Assembly (NCBI GenBank): GCA_949987565.1
Contig: OX465109.1
Location: forward strand, 21,348,799-21,412,798
Length of the DNA stretch: 64,000 bases
Reading direction: 5' to 3'
DNA from: Luidia sarsii
Taxonomy: Eukaryota; Echinodermata; Asteroidea; Paxillosida; Luidiidae
Part shown: positions 60,041 to 64,000 of the stretch, in pieces
Layout: every line of letters starts with the position of its first letter
Numbering within the stretch: the first letter of the stretch is position 1
Position numbers and translations under genes: made by a program
The notes under the pieces: generated by a model
Database searches by the model: none
Told to the model about the DNA's origin: nothing
The model's input: the letters and a program-made list of their open reading frames with translations, nothing else

Positions 60041-61293
60041 GGCTGTTGTCGACAAGGCTTTTGTCGACATTGTCGCAACAAAGAAAATATTCCGACATGT
60101 CGACTAGGCTTTTCGGTTGTCGCGACAAAAACATTAAAATCCATTAGCCTACCTCTAGTCATAATGGCCAATCTCTCTGAAAAGAAGGGAATAAAAAGGG
60201 AACAAAAAATCCTAAAATTGTGCGCTGAGCATTTCATTTTTGCTTATCCACGCCGCAAAATAATAGTTACTAAATATGTTGGAAGTTGGAATGGATCGCG
60301 ACGCGACCAAAGAAAATCGTTCACCGAACGCATTTTGCCATTACGATGTACACATGTACAGTGTAAATACTGTCACTACTGTATAGCGCACGTTTGTATG
60401 GCCGGTCGTCAGCAGTACAGTAGCTGGTATACGTTGCTGCATCGCATGCATTTAATACACGTGCGTACGGGATACCAGTGCAATACAGAGATCGGGAAAG
60501 ATCGTGGACGTCCGAGGGAAGGATCGAGAAATGAGATCGCACGTGCGTCGCGGTCGGTACCCAGTTGAAAGTAACCGCATGTTTGGGCCCCAAATCCCGC
60601 CGGCCGCGTATTTTATTTCGTTGAAAAACGGACCGGAAGTACATTATGTACGTCGGAAAAAGGCCTCCTTTGCCGCATACGTTCTCGGTTTGTCTGAATG
60701 TATGGCTGAATACGCGGCCTCCTCCGTTTTTGGGCCAAATACGCGGCTGGTTTTGGGTGCCCAATACGCGGCTACCTTTAGCTAGGTGCGGACGGTGACG
60801 TCTTTTCTTTTCATTGAAACTATCTGGTTCTCCAACTTCCATGTACATGTGTACATAGCCAATAGGAAAACCACTGCAGCCGCTGTGCAGCGAATTCATA
60901 AATATTCATTATTTCTTGCAGTGAGAACGCACGCATCGCCGATCGATGACGTCATGAATAAACAATGAGCAATCGCTTTTTTATGATTTTTTTTAGGAAA
61001 TTACGACTGTAACACCCAATATCGGCACAAAAATTATTTTGTTGTGTATAATCTTAAATACGAAAGCCATTAAATATGAAATTGTATTGAAATTAAGATT
61101 ATCCATGAAAACTAATTTCACAAGTTCACAACTATGGCGGTTTGACATGCCCCATTCGTTTATTACTTTAAAAAATTCCGACATTGTGACTTCAGATTTT
61201 TGACTAAATCGGGTCTCTGTCGCGACAATGTCGACAGTCGGCATAAAATTCTCGCTGACATGTCGACAAGAATTTTTTTTCATGACAACAGCC
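60041..61293. mobile_element. Inverted-repeat DNA element next to the coiled-coil exon
   Basis: It begins GGCTGTTGTCGACAAG and ends GACAACAGCC. Inside each end are several gtcgacattgtcgc / gcgacaatgtcgac and gacatgtcgac blocks in opposite orientation, which look like subterminal transposase-binding repeats. It starts 45 bp upstream of the acceptor of the 59,996 exon. The interior around 60,222-60,560 is related to 38,880-39,150. No exact target duplication could be fixed, so the superfamily (hAT-like?) is open. Confidence 0.5.
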
Positions 61294-61392
61294 TTTGGTA
61301 CAGTGTAAGCTTAGGAGGTGTCTGGGTGTATCTTGCTAACCTCTCAGTTTTAGACAGCCTGTATCATCTGCCGATAGCAAGCAAAAGAATTA

Positions 61393-61765
61393 CAGGTGGT
61401 CATCTTAGACATCTTACTCTCTGCAAAATTGACTTCAGATTACAAATCCTATTTAGTTTCTAAGTTTAATCATTATTTCCAGTCAGATTGAAACTAATGA
61501 CAAAAGAAAACTTTGTCTAGACCAAGATTTGAACCCCAGACCTCTGGTTTTGCATACCAGCGCTCTTACCATCTGAGCTATCCAGCCCTTAGATGGTGGC
61601 CTTCCCAAATAGTCAACTAGTCTTTGCTGGGGTGGGGGCGCCAGTCAGAAGCAATTCAACCATTTACTGCCGTATATCTCCAGGGATCAAACCCCTGCTT
61701 TCATTTAGATGCAAACAACCAATGGTTGTAAACCTGGCTAGGCCTTTCCACACTACAGCCTCTCA
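61393..61765 (-). repeat. Repeat with tRNA-Cys-like core, copy 1
   Basis: On the minus strand the core (61,590-61,517) reads GGGCTGGATAGCTCAGATGG. It has an anticodon arm CTGGT-ATGCAAA-ACCAG (GCA in the anticodon position) and the B-box-like GGTTCAAATC. The acceptor stem does not pair, so this is not a working tRNA. It is embedded in ~370 bp shared with 63,479-63,860, with the head block also at 62,966-63,095. It is probably a tRNA-derived SINE or a composite repeat. Confidence 0.65.
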
Positions 61766-62965
61766 ACCCATCCGGCTTTGCCTGATTGCCAGCTGGAGTA
61801 CATTCTCCTCGATGCAAAGTCATATACAGTACAATGGTCATGTAGGTGCATATCAATGATGCAACGTGGTACCTGCTCAGGATTCTCTCCATGAGTGTAT
61901 TGTGTTATAGTGTGGAGTGGAGTGGTGGTGTGTCAAGGGCTGTGTGTTCAGATGGTATGGGGGTTGGACACGGGATAACTGGCCCTCAACACACCTGGGA
62001 TCGGATTGACCAATTTATTTGGAGTCTGTGTGTGAATGGTGGTCCAAGGTGGAAGGCAGAGGGGGAAGGTTAGCGTGTCCCCATACATGAGAGAAAAAGG
62101 AATCAAAACTAGAGCAGTTCTAAGTCTGTTTGCAACGGAGCATTGGGCTTTTCCGCATACTGTACTTATAAAACATCATAAGATTTGTACATGATTCAAG
62201 CTATATTTGCTATATTGTACGGTGCCTCCTGACAATGGCCAGGGTGCACACTCAATAACCCACAAAGATTAGAGGTGATTGACCAATACCTTTGTACTGT
62301 ACATATGTAGGTGTGTTGAAAAAATCACATACTTTGATGACGTCATGATGATGTCACATACTTTAAGCCCAATAATTTTTCTCAGGTCTGTTTGAATAGT
62401 TGTGAAAAGAAAAATCATGGAACAAATCTGTTTCTCTCTTTTCCAATATATAAATGAATGTGAAATTCTGAAAATCTGTAACATGTAGATAAGGTACATG
62501 CCAAATATTGGTACTGTAGGACCCAAGAAAAGATTGTGTCATGATTGTACACGTACATAGTACGTGTAAGTATGAAATACTTACACGTACAATGTACTTG
62601 GTGGTTTGCCCCTTTAAAGGGCTGTCACATGACCATCCAAGCAAGACCACACAATGATAAAGAGGAAAAACACGTTATTTTATCTACTACAGGGAGTAGA
62701 CCCTCTCCGCATCATTGGACCATGTCAACAAAATTTGCATCTCTGTGATTCCAACCCGGCCCTGCCATCCATGCCTACACAAAAACGCACACACATTTTG
62801 TGCCCAAAGCCTACGGGACTTTTTTTTTTTTTTTTAATCATAATAATTAGAAGCAACCTTCAATCAGTTTGTAACGTCACATAGTTCATGTATGGGTCAA
62901 TGACTGCCTGCCCACAAGTTTCAAGGTCATTGGCCAATGGCTTATATACTGTACATGTATAACAA
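61766..62965. other. Unassigned stretch
   Basis: No exon or known element was recognised. Features seen are a 13-bp perfect hairpin at 62,560-62,590 (gtacgtgtaagta, five-base loop, tacttacacgtac) and a T run at 62,820-62,836. Confidence 0.5.
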
Positions 62966-63095
62966 ATAGTCTTTGCTGGGGTGGGGCGCCAGTCAGAAGC
63001 AATTCAACCATTAACTGCCGTATATCTCCAGGGATCACACCCCCGCTTTCATTCAGATGCAAACAACCAATTGTTGTAAACCTGGCTACAGCAGC
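62966..63095 (-). repeat. Repeat with tRNA-Cys-like core, head fragment (copy 2)
   Basis: Only the head block is present (gtctttgctggggtgggg, ccagtcagaagcaattcaac, gccgtatatctccagggatc, tgtaaacctggct). The tRNA-like part is missing. Confidence 0.65.
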
Positions 63096-63364
63096 TCAGG
63101 GATCACACAAAGTGGATGCAGCTTTTTCAATTCAAGTCTTCATCAATTTGTTTTTAAACTTGAATCGGAAAAGGCTATAGTTATATTTTCCTTTGCTCTT
63201 ACATGTAAAACAACAGAACAAAGCCAGGAGGTTCTTTTGCTTTACAATTCCTATAGCAAAAGGTTTTTTATTTGTTTAAACTTGAACTTGAACAGAAAAA
63301 ATCAATGAAAATATGGCATGGATTATTTGTATGTTAGTCAGACTTGAACCAAGTCTAACTTTAA

Positions 63365-63478
63365 CTCTGCCTATGAGAAAGGTCCTGCTAGGATCAAAAC
63401 GTCAGGCCCACTAAATTTTGAGATTTGCAGTTTGGTAATTTGAGTCAGTAAGCAGTTTGCAACATTTTTGTATAAAAA
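63365..63478 (+). mobile_element. Penelope-like 3' end with tail
   Basis: It contains gagaaaggtcctgctaggatc, aaaacgtcaggccc and the full tail (gagatttgcagtttggtaat, gtcagtaagcagtttgcaac, atttttgtata). It has no coding part. It directly abuts the tRNA-Cys-like repeat at 63,479. Confidence 0.65.
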
Positions 63479-63860
63479 TTGGTGGTCATCTTAGACATCT
63501 CACTCTCTGCAAAATTGACTTCATATTACAAATCCTAAGTACTTAGTTTCTAAGTTTAATCATTATTTTCAGTCAGATTGAAACGATGACAAAGAAAACT
63601 TTGTCTGGACCAAGATTTGAACCCCAGACCTCTGGTTTTGCGTACCAGCGCTCTTACCATTTGAGCTACATGTATCCAGCCCTTATAGTCAAATAGTCAA
63701 CTAGTCTTTGCCGGGGTGGGTGTGCCAGTCAGAAGCAATTCAACCATTAACTGCCGTATATCTCCAGGGATCACATCCCTGCTTTCATTTAAACAACCAA
63801 TTGTTGTAAACCTGGCTAGGCCTTTTCACACTACAGTCTCTCAACCCATCCGGGTTGAGA
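63479..63860 (-). repeat. Repeat with tRNA-Cys-like core, copy 3
   Basis: Full-length relative of the copy at 61,393 (shared ggtggtcatcttagacatct start and aacccatccgg end). In the A-box region it reads gagctacatgtatccagcc where copy 1 reads gagctatccagcc, i.e. CATGTA added at a TA. The anticodon-position triplet is again GCA. Confidence 0.65.
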
Positions 63861-64000
63861 AATTCTCGCCCCAGGATGAAAATTGAATTGTTAACCCCGC
63901 GTTCAACCTGGCATACAATAGTTTGACACTTGATTCATGCAAACTGAGCTTATTTCAACCCGGGGCGACTTCAACCCCATGATTACCGCAAACTTTTCAC

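Noticed and set aside
61517..61590. Functional tRNA-Cys gene
   Set aside because: The anticodon arm is good, but the acceptor stem does not pair and the core lies inside a dispersed repeat with a second copy at 63,605.

Overview
This is a eukaryotic window, and no prokaryotic gene organisation is visible. The evidence is a split TRIM/NHL-type gene with three exons whose splice sites agree in phase, L2/CR1-like LINEs, Penelope-like retroelements with a GIY-YIG domain, hAT-, Mutator- and Kolobok-like DNA elements, tRNA-derived repeats, and many TACATGTA octamers. This mix suggests a marine invertebrate, most likely a deuterostome such as a lancelet or a relative. The species assignment is inference.

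Positions 1-38,461 are one uninterrupted satellite array that continues beyond the left edge. The basic unit is 47 bp and carries the 10-bp palindrome CAACGCGTTG. Fifteen copies of a ~288-bp non-satellite insert and eight blocks of more divergent 47/48-bp units are embedded in it at fixed junctions. Larger units are copied again: a 2,117-bp tandem duplication (~12.95-17.18 kb), a 6,615-bp-offset copy, a 556-bp tandem copy and an almost identical 8,247-bp tandem duplication (~18.9-35.4 kb). The array is therefore higher-order at several scales.

From 38,462 to 50,169 the DNA is intergenic and rich in mobile elements. It holds a 500-bp-armed foldback element with 9-bp target duplications nested inside a TTAA-flanked foldback element, a small MITE, a TACATGTA/ACATGTGC microsatellite, a tRNA-derived SINE, a broken LINE fragment carrying a 165-bp palindromic Penelope-end insertion with a 14-bp target duplication, and a nearly full-length but frameshifted L2/CR1-like LINE (minus strand, ~45.67-49.45 kb).

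From 50,170 to 59,996 on the minus strand lies the 3' part of a TRIM/NHL-like gene. One exon encodes a coiled coil and the first NHL blade; two further exons encode the rest of the beta-propeller and the stop codon. RING and B-box exons are not visible and would lie beyond 64,000. Its introns are packed with elements: three or more Penelope-like fragments with hammerhead-ribozyme-like ends, a 984-bp hAT-type element sitting inside the largest Penelope copy with an exact 8-bp target duplication, a pair of short MITEs, a second SINE copy, and a 1.85-kb TTAA element with long terminal inverted repeats and a broken THAP domain.

From 60,000 to 64,000 there is another inverted-repeat element beside the coiled-coil exon, three copies of a repeat with a tRNA-Cys-like core, and a Penelope tail. 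No exon was recognised there.

The most interesting pattern is recurrent: in at least five paired copies of repeats, a TA in one copy is TACATGTA in the other, and once it is TACCGGTA. This is the form expected of excision footprints of Tc1/mariner-type transposons.
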